From positions 36,934 to 100,933 of the forward strand of contig DYLK01000007.1 of the NCBI GenBank assembly GCA_020722065.1: DNA of 64,000 nt. The letters run 5' to 3'. Shown here piece after piece: positions 25,260 through 33,480 of the stretch. Source of the stretch: Melioribacter roseus (GTDB taxonomy: Bacteria > Bacteroidota > Ignavibacteria > Ignavibacteriales > Melioribacteraceae). The position numbers and the translations under genes were made by a program. The notes beneath the pieces are model-generated. The model was not told where the DNA came from, ran no database searches, and saw nothing but the letters and a program-made list of their open reading frames with translations. Every line of letters starts with the position of its first letter. The stretch's first letter is position 1.

Positions 25260-27977
25260 TTATAATTTTATACCAAATCCGAAGTTAATATATCTTTCAG
25301 GTCCTAAAAATACTTCAGCTCTTTGTGCAGAGTGTTTTTCAACTCCAGAAACTGTTGTAGGAATAGCATTGTAATGACTTTCATCAACTGCATCAGAAAT
25401 GTAAATTTCATCAAATACGTTGAATACGTGTGCGAAAACATCCATTCTAACACCAGCAAATTTCCAAGGAAGAATATATCTGAAATGGAAATCAACTAAA
25501 CTATAAGCAGGTGTTTCCCAACTTTGTGCTGTATCTGTAGAATCAGTTCTGCTAAATGGATCAAAATCAGCATATAATCTTGCATTATATCTGTAAACCA
25601 CTTGTGCTGTCATTCCTGGCATTGGAAAAACAGAAGCTTGTAATGCTAATTGTGTTTGTGGAGCATCACCAACTTTTAATCCTTTTACATAGAAATCATA
25701 ATTTACAACAGGATCAGTTGGATTATCATAATTTTTATATGTACCACTTACGTCATCAGTATATGTCCAATTACCTAATGAAGCAGCTCCATCTAAACGG
25801 AATAAACTCATTGGTTGATAAGCAAGTTCTAACTCAACACCAGTATGAAGGGCATTCATACCAGTTAAGAATATTAAAGCTCCGTTTCCAGAAGTATCAG
25901 TTTGGACAAATTTTGAATATGCTCTGTCGTTCCATTGTGTATAATAAGCTGAAAGTTTTGCTGAGAAAGTTTCAGCTTCGTAATTAGCACCAAGTTCAAA
26001 ACTTGTAAATCTTTCATTTTTTGGATTATCTGTAAAAACACCTTGAATATCATCAATTACTGCATCAAATATTGGCACTTTTTCTACATAACCAAAGTTT
26101 GCATAAGTTGACATTTCTGTTGAAAATCTGTAGCTTGCACCACCTTTAACTTGGAATCCGTTAAAGTTATCAGATTCTAAAGTAAATTCATTTCCTGTTC
26201 CGTCATTTCTGAAGTGATTTGTGTATTTGTAAGAAATTGTTGACCAAGCTAAAGTTCCGTAAGCAGTAAATAATGGAGATGAATATTCTGCACTACCATA
26301 AGCACCTAACCATTGTACGTTGTTTGTGTTGTAGTAGTTGAATTTATCGCCAAGTGTTAAATATTGAGTTTCGCCATTCCAGAAATCGTTTTCAGTACTT
26401 CTTGCAAAGAAATCACCACCAAGTAAATCTCTAACTTCTTGATAATGTTCAATTTCTGCTAAACGAGCATCTACTCCAAAAACTGTTTTTACGTTATCAT
26501 TCAATTTATAAATAGCTTTTGATAAAATACCCCAAGTATATTGGTTATTTACGCTATTTCTTAAGATACCTTTTGATTGGTAGCCATGAGTAGAATCAAA
26601 AGTAGTTTGGTTATTAGCAATTGTGGCATCAAAAGCAACAAAGCGCGAAGGGGAAGGAATACCAACATTATAATTCCATTTCAATGAACCATAAGTACCA
26701 GAACCACCACCATTTCCACCAGAATAATAAGCAGTAGTGTAAACTGATAATTGGTTACTTAAGTTTGAGTACCAGTTCAAGTTAACTTGAGGTTTGTGGA
26801 AGTAGTTTTCACGTTCGTTGATAAAGTCTTCAGCATATCTGTCGTGAGTTGAACCATTCCAAGATTGTAGTCCTTTATATGAAGAACTAACAGGTCCCCA
26901 ATTTTCGTTGTAACGTCTTCCAGCACTAGATTGTGCAAAATATTGAACTTGTGCAGAAGTATAACCTAATTTATCCATTGCCCATGTTGAATCATAAGCA
27001 GCCGCATTTTGTTTGTACAAATTTTGGCCATGTCTTTGAGGAGCTCCTACTGCATAAAGTTCAAAACGGTTGTTTTCATCATAATTGTAAGCTGCTCCAA
27101 CATAATATGCCCAAGCATCTGTCCAAGTTTTATCAACAACACCGTCTCCAGTTTTACGAACAACACCAACTGTTACAGCATATTTGTCATTAATTAATCC
27201 AGTGTGACCAAATAAACTTGTTTTCATAAATGAACCTGAGCCAAATTCTTGTTTTAAGCTAAAGCCCATATCTTGAGCAGTTGGATCAGTAATGATGTTC
27301 ATTGTTCCACCAATTGATGGAGTAGCTAAGTTAACAGCTGTTAGACCTCTTTGAACCTGAATTGATGAAGAGGCATCACCAAGACCATCCCAGTTTGACC
27401 AATAAACCCAACCGTTTTCCATATCATTTACAGGAACACCGTTGATCATAATTGCCATATTTCTTTGATTAAATCCACGTACGTTGATTCTTGCATCACC
27501 AGCACCACCACCTTGCATTGTTGCATAAACTGAAGGTGTTGTATTAAGTACCATCGGAATATCTTGTGAACCAAGTTTTAATTCCATATCTTTTTTATCA
27601 ACGTTTGTAAATGCAACAGGAGTTTCTTGTTCTTTTGCTCTATCAGCCAAAACTGTTACATTCAAAGAAAATTGTTTGTCTTTTAGACTAAAATTTACTT
27701 CAGTGTTTTTTTGAACATCTAAAGTAACTTCTTTTGTTTCGTAACCGATGTAGCTACAGACTATAGTAACATTTCCTTCATTTACTGTGAAAGAATATTT
27801 ACCATTTACATCAGATGCTGCACCAACATACGTTCCTTTTACAACTACGTTTGCACCGGTAAGATTGTCACCAGTGATTGCGTCAGTTACTGTACCAGAA
27901 ACTGTATAGTTTTGTGCGAATAAAGATGATGTTATTAATAACATCACAACGGCAAGTATTTTGTACATTTTAGCCAT
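25260..27977 (-). CDS. TonB-dependent outer-membrane receptor, cargo unknown
   Basis: Outer-membrane active transporter of about 905 residues. I start at ATG 27977 (MAKMYKILAVVMLLITSSLFAQ, a clean signal peptide, with AAAGG 8 nt upstream); the open frame back to 28109 is Phe/Lys-rich and unlike an exported N-terminus. Next come a CarboxypepD_reg-like domain (YTVSGTVTDAITGDNLTGANV), the plug (VPVNDMENGWVYWSNWDGLG, MNIITDPTA) and a large barrel ending in RYINFGFGIKL. Codon use looks more uniform than in neighbours, which fits high expression, and it has its own terminator. No SusD, riboswitch or metal gene is adjacent, so cargo cannot be assigned. The plug motif resembles receptors annotated for siderophores or oligosaccharides, a weak guide. 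Confidence 0.9.
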   Translation of the reverse strand: MAKMYKILAVVMLLITSSLFAQNYTVSGTVTDAITGDNLTGANVVVKGTYVGAASDVNGKYSFTVNEGNVTIVCSYIGYETKEVTLDVQKNTEVNFSLKDKQFSLNVTVLADRAKEQETPVAFTNVDKKDMELKLGSQDIPMVLNTTPSVYATMQGGGAGDARINVRGFNQRNMAIMINGVPVNDMENGWVYWSNWDGLGDASSSIQVQRGLTAVNLATPSIGGTMNIITDPTAQDMGFSLKQEFGSGSFMKTSLFGHTGLINDKYAVTVGVVRKTGDGVVDKTWTDAWAYYVGAAYNYDENNRFELYAVGAPQRHGQNLYKQNAAAYDSTWAMDKLGYTSAQVQYFAQSSAGRRYNENWGPVSSSYKGLQSWNGSTHDRYAEDFINERENYFHKPQVNLNWYSNLSNQLSVYTTAYYSGGNGGGSGTYGSLKWNYNVGIPSPSRFVAFDATIANNQTTFDSTHGYQSKGILRNSVNNQYTWGILSKAIYKLNDNVKTVFGVDARLAEIEHYQEVRDLLGGDFFARSTENDFWNGETQYLTLGDKFNYYNTNNVQWLGAYGSAEYSSPLFTAYGTLAWSTISYKYTNHFRNDGTGNEFTLESDNFNGFQVKGGASYRFSTEMSTYANFGYVEKVPIFDAVIDDIQGVFTDNPKNERFTSFELGANYEAETFSAKLSAYYTQWNDRAYSKFVQTDTSGNGALIFLTGMNALHTGVELELAYQPMSLFRLDGAASLGNWTYTDDVSGTYKNYDNPTDPVVNYDFYVKGLKVGDAPQTQLALQASVFPMPGMTAQVVYRYNARLYADFDPFSRTDSTDTAQSWETPAYSLVDFHFRYILPWKFAGVRMDVFAHVFNVFDEIYISDAVDESHYNAIPTTVSGVEKHSAQRAEVFLGPERYINFGFGIKL

Positions 27978-28227
27978 TGAATAACCTTTGTTTTGTTTGT
28001 GATTTGTTAATTGAATTAGTTGAAAAAATTTGAATAAAAATTTATGGAAAGTAAGTTTCAAAACCGTTTCAAGCTCCTTAAATGATAAAATTGAAAAATC
28101 CGTGTTCATTTATTGATATTTTTATTTCGGTATTTTATTATTTCAATCATTACTATTTTTAAGATGAGAAAATTTATTAATATTATTTCTGATATCCAAA
28201 AAAAAATAAAAAAGGTTTTGCTTGTTT

Positions 28228-28722
28228 ATGAAAAAAAATTTGTTATCAAAATTATCTAAAATCAAAATTGTTGTCTCAGATGTTGATGGTGTTATGACCG
28301 ATGGAGGTATGTATTTCACAGATTCGGGATTATTTATGAAAAGATTTGATGTAAAAGATGGAATGGGAGTAATTCTACTTAAAAGAACTGGATTATTAAC
28401 TGGAATTATTACAAGTGATTCTACAGAAATTATTAAATCGCGTGTAAAAAGATTTGAACCCGATTTAATTGGAATTGGAATTTGGGAGAAATTAGATTTC
28501 ATAAAATCTTATCTTGAGCAAGAAAACTTAACTCTCGAAAATGTTGCTTATATCGGAGATGATGTAAACGATTTGGATATTTTACAAGCTGTTGGATTTT
28601 CGGCTTGCCCAAACGATGCTATTGATGAAGTGAAAAATATTGTAGATTATATTTGTAAAAAAAACGGCGGAAACGGAGCATTCCGCGAATTTGCCGATTT
28701 AATTATTAAAAATAAAAAATAG
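28228..28722 (+). CDS. kdsC: 3-deoxy-D-manno-octulosonate 8-phosphate phosphatase
   Basis: HAD-superfamily phosphatase that releases Kdo from Kdo-8-phosphate for lipopolysaccharide synthesis. Motif I DVDGVMTDG (nucleophile and acid Asp), motif II in TSDST, Lys in motif III, and motif IV GDDVNDLDIL, followed by the typical FSACPNDA. There is no cap domain, and the 164-residue length matches the tetrameric KdsC type. The start is either ATG 28228 or TTG 28222; AAAGG at 28211-28215 suits the TTG better (6 nt), so two more residues are possible. Its presence indicates a Kdo-bearing outer membrane. A YrbI-type sialic or keto-sugar phosphatase is the main alternative. Confidence 0.88.
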   Translation: MKKNLLSKLSKIKIVVSDVDGVMTDGGMYFTDSGLFMKRFDVKDGMGVILLKRTGLLTGIITSDSTEIIKSRVKRFEPDLIGIGIWEKLDFIKSYLEQENLTLENVAYIGDDVNDLDILQAVGFSACPNDAIDEVKNIVDYICKKNGGNGAFREFADLIIKNKK

Positions 28723-28756
28723 CGTTTTGCTGAATTACAATTTTTTGTTCAACTTA

Positions 28757-30049
28757 CTATTTTACAAGTTGTTTCAAACTTTCGTAATTTGCTTCAATTG
28801 TTCGTTCTAAATCTTGAATTGAATGAGCTTCAGAAATAAACATTGCTTCAAATTGCGATGGGGCTAAGTAAAAACCGCGTTTTAACATTTCGTGAAAATA
28901 GATTGCATATTTCTTTGTATCGGAAGTTAAAGCTGAATCGAAATCAGTAACTTCTGTTTCTGTAAAAAATAAACAACTCATAGTCCCAACACGATTTAAT
29001 TGGAAATTTAATCCCAATTCTTCAAGATTTTTCTTAAATCCATTTTCTAAAATTTTCGCCTTTTCTTCTAAATCTTTATATAGATTTTGATTAAATTTTA
29101 TGTATTTCAAAGCTGCAATTCCTGCATTCATCGCAAGTGGATTTCCACTTAATGTTCCAGCTTGGTAAACTGAGCCAACTGGCGAGATTGATTGCATAAT
29201 ATCTTTCTTACCACCGAAAGCACCAACTGGCAAACCGCCCCCAATTATCTTTCCAAATGTTGTTAAATCAGCGTTAATTCCATAATATTCTGATGCACCA
29301 CCTTTGGCAACACGAAATCCTGACATTACTTCATCAAAAATTAGAATAATTTGCTGTTCGTTACAGATTTTACGTAATTCCCGTAAAAATTCAATTTTTG
29401 CAGGAACAACTCCCATATTTCCAGCAATTGGTTCAATGATAATTGCAGCAATTTCATCCTTGTTTTCTTCTAAAAGTCGATAAACAGAATCAATATTATT
29501 GTATTTTGCAATAAGTGTGTCTTTTGCATTTCCAATTGTAACGCCTGGCGAATTTGGTTCGCCTAAAGTTAACGCTCCCGAACCAGCTTTAATAAGGAAA
29601 TAATCAGCGTGTCCGTGGTAACAACCTTCAAATTTTATGAATTTATCTTTTCCAGTATAACCTCTTGCTAAACGAATTGCACTCATAGTAGCTTCGGTTC
29701 CGCTATTCACCATTCTAACTTGCTCAATTGAAGGGACAAGTTCTATTATTAATTTCGCCATTTCTACTTCTGGAGAAGTTGGAGTGCCAAAACTTGTCCC
29801 TTTTTCAATTGCTTCTAACAATGCCCGTTTTATTATTTTTGGATTATGCCCAAATAAATGTGGTCCCCAACTACCGATATAATCGATGTATTCATTTCCA
29901 TCAACATCAAACATTTTTGAACCAATCCCTTTTTCCATAAAAATTGGATTTCCACCAACAGATTTAAATGCTCGGACGGGCGAATTAACTCCGCCTGGAA
30001 TATATTTTTTGGCTTCTTCAAATAATGATAAACTTTTTTCAGTATTCAT
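28757..30049 (-). CDS. hemL: Glutamate-1-semialdehyde 2,1-aminomutase
   Basis: PLP enzyme that moves the amino group of glutamate-1-semialdehyde to form 5-aminolevulinate, the second C5-pathway step after HemA. ATG 30049 gives 430 residues, the normal length, with AAGGA 5 nt upstream; the open frame extends 24 more codons into the MFS gene and is not used. Motifs: YIPGGVNSPVRAF at the N-terminus, VNSGTEATMSAIRLARGYTG, FDEVMSGFRVA, and the PLP-lysine TFGKIIGGGLPVGAFGG (Lys near 265). Last gene of a hemB-MFS-hemL unit on the minus strand; the rest of the pathway is 10 kb away on the plus strand. Confidence 0.95.
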   Translation of the reverse strand: MNTEKSLSLFEEAKKYIPGGVNSPVRAFKSVGGNPIFMEKGIGSKMFDVDGNEYIDYIGSWGPHLFGHNPKIIKRALLEAIEKGTSFGTPTSPEVEMAKLIIELVPSIEQVRMVNSGTEATMSAIRLARGYTGKDKFIKFEGCYHGHADYFLIKAGSGALTLGEPNSPGVTIGNAKDTLIAKYNNIDSVYRLLEENKDEIAAIIIEPIAGNMGVVPAKIEFLRELRKICNEQQIILIFDEVMSGFRVAKGGASEYYGINADLTTFGKIIGGGLPVGAFGGKKDIMQSISPVGSVYQAGTLSGNPLAMNAGIAALKYIKFNQNLYKDLEEKAKILENGFKKNLEELGLNFQLNRVGTMSCLFFTETEVTDFDSALTSDTKKYAIYFHEMLKRGFYLAPSQFEAMFISEAHSIQDLERTIEANYESLKQLVK

Positions 30050-30071
30050 AAAATCCTTCAGTATTAAAAAT

Positions 30072-31370
30072 TCAATTAACTTTTCTAAGTCTTGGCACAA
30101 AAATCCAAGAAATAATCCCAAAAATCAACAAAATTGATGCACTAATTTGTATTGCTGTTGGAGAGCCAAAATTTTCAGCCAACATCCCAATCCACAAAGC
30201 TCCAACGGGGAAAAGTGCAAAAAAACTAAATGTGTAAAAACTTAAAATTCTTCCTCTATATTTTTCTTCAACATTTGTTTGAATCAAACCATTTGCCAGA
30301 TTAAAAATAGTGATAATATTTCCACCGATAAAAATCAATATAAAAACTGACATCCAAAAATTTTCAATAAATGAGAATATTATTATCAAAATCGGGAGTA
30401 TAATTACACTTAATGAAAAGTATTTACCTCGAACAATATATTTGTTAACCGAAGCAATAATTAATGCAAACGAAACTGCTCCAACACCTCGTGCTGATTG
30501 TAAAAATCCGTTTGTAGTTGAATCTCCATGAAGAATTTTTACCGCCCAAGCTGGGAATAATGTAACCAAACCGAGTCCAAAAATGCTTAAAAATGCAGTT
30601 GTTAATATTATTGCAAGCAATAATTTTTTAGATTTTAAATAAACAAAACCTTCTTTAATTTCACTAAAAACTGATTTTTTTTCTAACTTGGTATGAAATT
30701 GCTTTAACTTGATTTTCTTTAAGTTATATATAACGGCAAAAAATGAAATTCCATTTATGAAAAAACAAACCGCAGGCCCAAATAGAGCGTAAATTATTCC
30801 AGCAATTGCTGGTCCGATTGCAGTTGCTGTATTGAACATCGTTGAATTTAAAGCAATTGCGTTTGTCAAATCTTCTTTTTCTACGAGTTCGTTTACAAAT
30901 GCGTGCCTTGCAGTTGCATCAAAGGAATTCCCAATTCCAGTAATAAATGACAAAAGAATAATCATTTCTGGTTGAATGACTTTTGTAAATGTTAAAACTG
31001 CAAGTAAAAATGCCCAAACCATCATGTAAGTTTGAGTATATATTAAGATTTTTTGTCTTGGGAATCTATCTGAAATTACACCGCCATAAAAAGTAAAAAT
31101 CCACGCAGGTAAACCGCCAGCAAACCCAACATATCCTAAATATGCTGGAGAATGTGTTAATTCAAATACAAAAAAAGCGAGAGCTGTGGTTTGCATCCAC
31201 GAGCCAAATAGAGAAACCATTTGTCCCCAAAACCATAAACGATAATTTGGATAACTTAACGCTACAAAAGTTTGTTTCAAGCTAAATTTTTGTGTTTCTT
31301 TAACTTTATTTTTGATGTCGTTTTCTTTATCATTTACAGTTTTTGTAGATATTTCTGAGATAGTTTTCAA
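30072..31370 (-). CDS. MFS transporter (EntS/MFS_3-like) inside the haem locus
   Basis: Twelve-helix major facilitator of 432 residues. After a 45-residue polar N-terminus the first helices contain [19 protein letters not shown] and the motif A loop [14 protein letters not shown], which is the signature of the MFS_3 (enterobactin exporter EntS-like) group. It is a probable proton-driven efflux pump. Its gene overlaps hemB by four bases and is followed by hemL after 22 bases, so it is co-expressed with early tetrapyrrole synthesis. Export of a tetrapyrrole intermediate, haem or 5-aminolevulinate is possible, but the family also exports drugs and siderophores, so this is inference. Confidence 0.88.
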   Translation of the reverse strand: MKTISEISTKTVNDKENDIKNKVKETQKFSLKQTFVALSYPNYRLWFWGQMVSLFGSWMQTTALAFFVFELTHSPAYLGYVGFAGGLPAWIFTFYGGVISDRFPRQKILIYTQTYMMVWAFLLAVLTFTKVIQPEMIILLSFITGIGNSFDATARHAFVNELVEKEDLTNAIALNSTMFNTATAIGPAIAGIIYALFGPAVCFFINGISFFAVIYNLKKIKLKQFHTKLEKKSVFSEIKEGFVYLKSKKLLLAIILTTAFLSIFGLGLVTLFPAWAVKILHGDSTTNGFLQSARGVGAVSFALIIASVNKYIVRGKYFSLSVIILPILIIIFSFIENFWMSVFILIFIGGNIITIFNLANGLIQTNVEEKYRGRILSFYTFSFFALFPVGALWIGMLAENFGSPTAIQISASILLIFGIISWIFVPRLRKVN

Positions 31371-32341
31371 CCTAATATTTTTGCTACATCTTTTGCAAAA
31401 TAAGTTAAAATCATATCGGCGCCAGCACGTTTTATTGCAATTAACGATTCTAACATAACACGTTCTTCGTCAATCCAACCTAATTTACCAGCTGCTTTAA
31501 TCATAGAATATTCACCACTAACTTGATAAGCTGCTGTTGGCATTCTAAATTCTTCCTTTACTTTTGAAATTACATCTAAATAAGGACCTGCTGGTTTTAC
31601 CATAATAATGTCAGCACCTTCATCAATATCTGATTCGGCTTCGCGCAATGCTTCTTCAATATTTGCAATATCCATTTGATGCGAACGTCTATCACCAAAA
31701 CTTGGTGCTGAATCGGCAGCATCTCGGAAAGGACCGTAGTAACCAGAAGCATATTTTACTGCGTAAGACATTATTGGGATTTTCTCAAAACCTTTATAAT
31801 CAAGCGATTTCCGTATTGCAGCGACTCGCCCATCCATCATATCTGATGGAGCTATTATATCTGCTCCAGCTTCAGCGTGCGAAATAGCTTCTTTTGCAAG
31901 ATATGTTAGCGTTTCGTCATTTACAATTTCATTATTTCTTATTATTCCACAATGTCCGTGAGAAGTATATTCACACATACAAACATCTGTTATAACTAAA
32001 ATATCTTTTATTTCTTTTTTGATTGCTCTAACTGCTCGTTGAATTATTCCTTCTGGATTGTATGCTTCACTTCCCATTTCATCTTTTTGTTCGGGAATTC
32101 CGAATAGAATTACGGCTGGAATTCCAAGAGAATGCACTTCTTTTACTTCCTGTACAAGTATATCAATTGACATGTTATATACGCCAGGCATCGAGCGTAC
32201 TTCTTTCTTTATATTTTCTCCTGGGCAAACAAATAGCGGGTAAATTAAATCTTCTTTTCTAATATATGTTTCGCGTACTAAATCTCTAATTTTGGGATTA
32301 TATCTTAACCGTCTTAGCCTTTTGGTTGGAAATACTGGCAT
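31367..32341 (-). CDS. hemB: Delta-aminolevulinic acid dehydratase (porphobilinogen synthase)
   Basis: Condenses two 5-aminolevulinate molecules into porphobilinogen. 324 residues, TIM barrel. The zinc-site triplet Cys is present ([14 protein letters not shown], near residue 119), so the enzyme is of the zinc-dependent type. The two Schiff-base lysines are in [18 protein letters not shown] (near 199) and [12 protein letters not shown] (near 250). GGAG (32350-32347) stands 5 nt before the ATG. First gene of hemB-MFS-hemL; the 386-base stretch in front holds several hairpins that could regulate it. Confidence 0.95.
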   Translation of the reverse strand: MPVFPTKRLRRLRYNPKIRDLVRETYIRKEDLIYPLFVCPGENIKKEVRSMPGVYNMSIDILVQEVKEVHSLGIPAVILFGIPEQKDEMGSEAYNPEGIIQRAVRAIKKEIKDILVITDVCMCEYTSHGHCGIIRNNEIVNDETLTYLAKEAISHAEAGADIIAPSDMMDGRVAAIRKSLDYKGFEKIPIMSYAVKYASGYYGPFRDAADSAPSFGDRRSHQMDIANIEEALREAESDIDEGADIIMVKPAGPYLDVISKVKEEFRMPTAAYQVSGEYSMIKAAGKLGWIDEERVMLESLIAIKRAGADMILTYFAKDVAKILG

Positions 32342-32504
32342 TTTTTCTCCGTTTTCGTCTTTAGTTTTCTTTTTAGATTTGAAAATTTGTTATTTCTCAA
32401 ATAATTACTATCCAAAATTACTAAGTAGTAAGTTGATAACCACAAAAAAAGCTAAATTATGAAAAACATTTTTAATAAATGGGAGTGTAAGAAGAAGGAA
32501 TTCC

Positions 32505-32541
32505 TTTTAAAAATAAAATTGCCCTGCAACCAACAGGGCAA
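32505..32541 (-). terminator. Intrinsic terminator-like hairpin between the LytTR gene and hemB
   Basis: On the minus strand TTGCCCTG (32541-32534) pairs with CAGGGCAA (32526-32519), 7-nt loop, followed by a T-rich TTTTATTTTT tract. It ends 187 bases past the LytTR regulator stop and 178 bases before hemB, so it may end the regulator transcript, end a small RNA, or attenuate hemB. Confidence 0.75.
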
Positions 32542-32594
32542 AATCCTCTGAGAAAACTCAAGAAATAACCACAAGAAAGCCTCTAACCAAAACT

Positions 32595-32634
32595 AATCTT
32601 ATTTCAATAAGATTTGCAAAAAAGCCGTTTGCAA
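32595..32634. other. Two back-to-back perfect hairpins, possible structured RNA
   Basis: AATCTTAT (32595-32602) with ATAAGATT (32607-32614) forms an 8-bp stem with a 4-nt loop. TTGCAAA (32614-32620) with TTTGCAA (32628-32634) forms a 7-bp stem with loop AAAGCCG. They abut, and with the terminator hairpin 54 bases away they look like a small structured RNA. Function and strand are unknown. Confidence 0.4.
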
Positions 32635-32727
32635 TATAAATTTTAAGGAAATGTAGAGAGGTTTAAATTAGAATTTGCATTGTTTCAAAAGAAATTCGTT
32701 ATAATTTTATGATAAATTGTAAAGTGA

Positions 32728-33477
32728 TTAATTCAAACTATCAAAAAACTTTAGCAACAATACTTTCTGACGAGTTGAAACTGGAATATTTTTCCCATTT
32801 ATCATTATTAAAAATCCACCATCGCTTTTGTCATATTCTTTTAAGTGATTCATATTTACCAAAAATGATTGATGTACTCGCATAAAACCAACTTCACTTA
32901 GAATTTCGTCATATTTTTTGATTGGTTTGGAAACAAGGATAGATTTGCCATTTGTCAAGAAAAAGTTAGTGTAGTTATTTTCAGATTCACAATAAATAAT
33001 ATCTTGAACATTTATGATGAATATTTTTTCCATCGTTTTAAGAGCAATTTTTTTGGGGATATTACTTTCAGAATTTATATTTGAAAAAATTGCATCAAAT
33101 TTCTCTATATAATTTTTATCTATTTCCTCTTCAAGGATTTTGTTAATTGTTTGAATTATTTCTGAGCTTTTAAAAGGTTTTAGGATATAATCGAAAGCGC
33201 TAAATTTTATTGCACGTAAAGCATATTCACTAAAAGCTGTAATAAAAATGATTTTCAAACTTTCATAATTTATTTTTTGAATTATGTCAAAGCCAGTTCC
33301 CCCTTTTATATCTACATCAAGGAATATTAAATCTGGATTTTTTGTTGTAATTTCTTGAATTCCCGATGAAACAGAATCAGCTTCTCCAACTATTTCAATT
33401 TGTGGGAAATATTCATGTATAATTAACGAAATATTCCGTCTTGCAAATTCTTCATCATCAATTATTACAACTTTCAT
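32728..33477 (-). CDS. LytTR-type response regulator
   Basis: DNA-binding regulator of the LytR/AlgR group, 249 residues. The receiver (1-120) has DDEE at 7-10, phospho-acceptor Asp54 (DLIFLDVDIKGG), a Thr switch in IFITAFSEYA and Lys in LKPFKS. The C-terminal LytTR beta-domain (about 145-245) has IIYCESENNYTNFFL and FMRVHQSFLVNMNHLKEY, the typical DNA-contacting segments. The kinase gene is three bases upstream, so they form a LytS/LytR-like pair. Its targets are unknown. Confidence 0.93.
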   Translation of the reverse strand: MKVVIIDDEEFARRNISLIIHEYFPQIEIVGEADSVSSGIQEITTKNPDLIFLDVDIKGGTGFDIIQKINYESLKIIFITAFSEYALRAIKFSAFDYILKPFKSSEIIQTINKILEEEIDKNYIEKFDAIFSNINSESNIPKKIALKTMEKIFIINVQDIIYCESENNYTNFFLTNGKSILVSKPIKKYDEILSEVGFMRVHQSFLVNMNHLKEYDKSDGGFLIMINGKNIPVSTRQKVLLLKFFDSLN

Positions 33478-33480
33478 TTT

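Larger units (their letters stand above)
32342..32727. other. 386-base non-coding stretch with several hairpins upstream of hemB
   Basis: No ORF with coding character is seen. Three hairpins follow each other: 32519-32541, 32595-32614 and 32614-32634 (listed separately). A ten-base direct repeat ATAACCACAA occurs at 32436-32445 and 32565-32574. The flanking genes hemB and the LytTR regulator are both on the minus strand, so a minus-strand RNA from here would be either the 3' UTR of the regulator gene or the 5' leader of hemB, or an independent small RNA. I recognise no known riboswitch consensus. Confidence 0.5.

Noticed and set aside
25556..25987. Plus-strand frame of 143 codons inside the TonB receptor
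   Set aside because: His/Gln/Leu-rich antisense product of a barrel-coding region with no ribosome site.
27978..28109. N-terminal extension of the second TonB receptor
   Set aside because: The 44 extra residues are Phe/Lys-rich and not exported-protein-like; a signal peptide with a good ribosome site starts at 27977.
27978..28227. Riboswitch upstream of the second TonB receptor (cobalamin or other)
   Set aside because: No B12-box or other known consensus on either strand; only A/T-rich spacer between divergent genes.
28143..28502. Minus-strand frame of 119 codons opposite kdsC
   Set aside because: Antisense shadow of a well-conserved HAD phosphatase, with low-complexity translation.
30050..30121. 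N-terminal extension of hemL overlapping the MFS gene
   Set aside because: It exceeds normal HemL length and ATG 30049 has AAGGA at 5-nt spacing.
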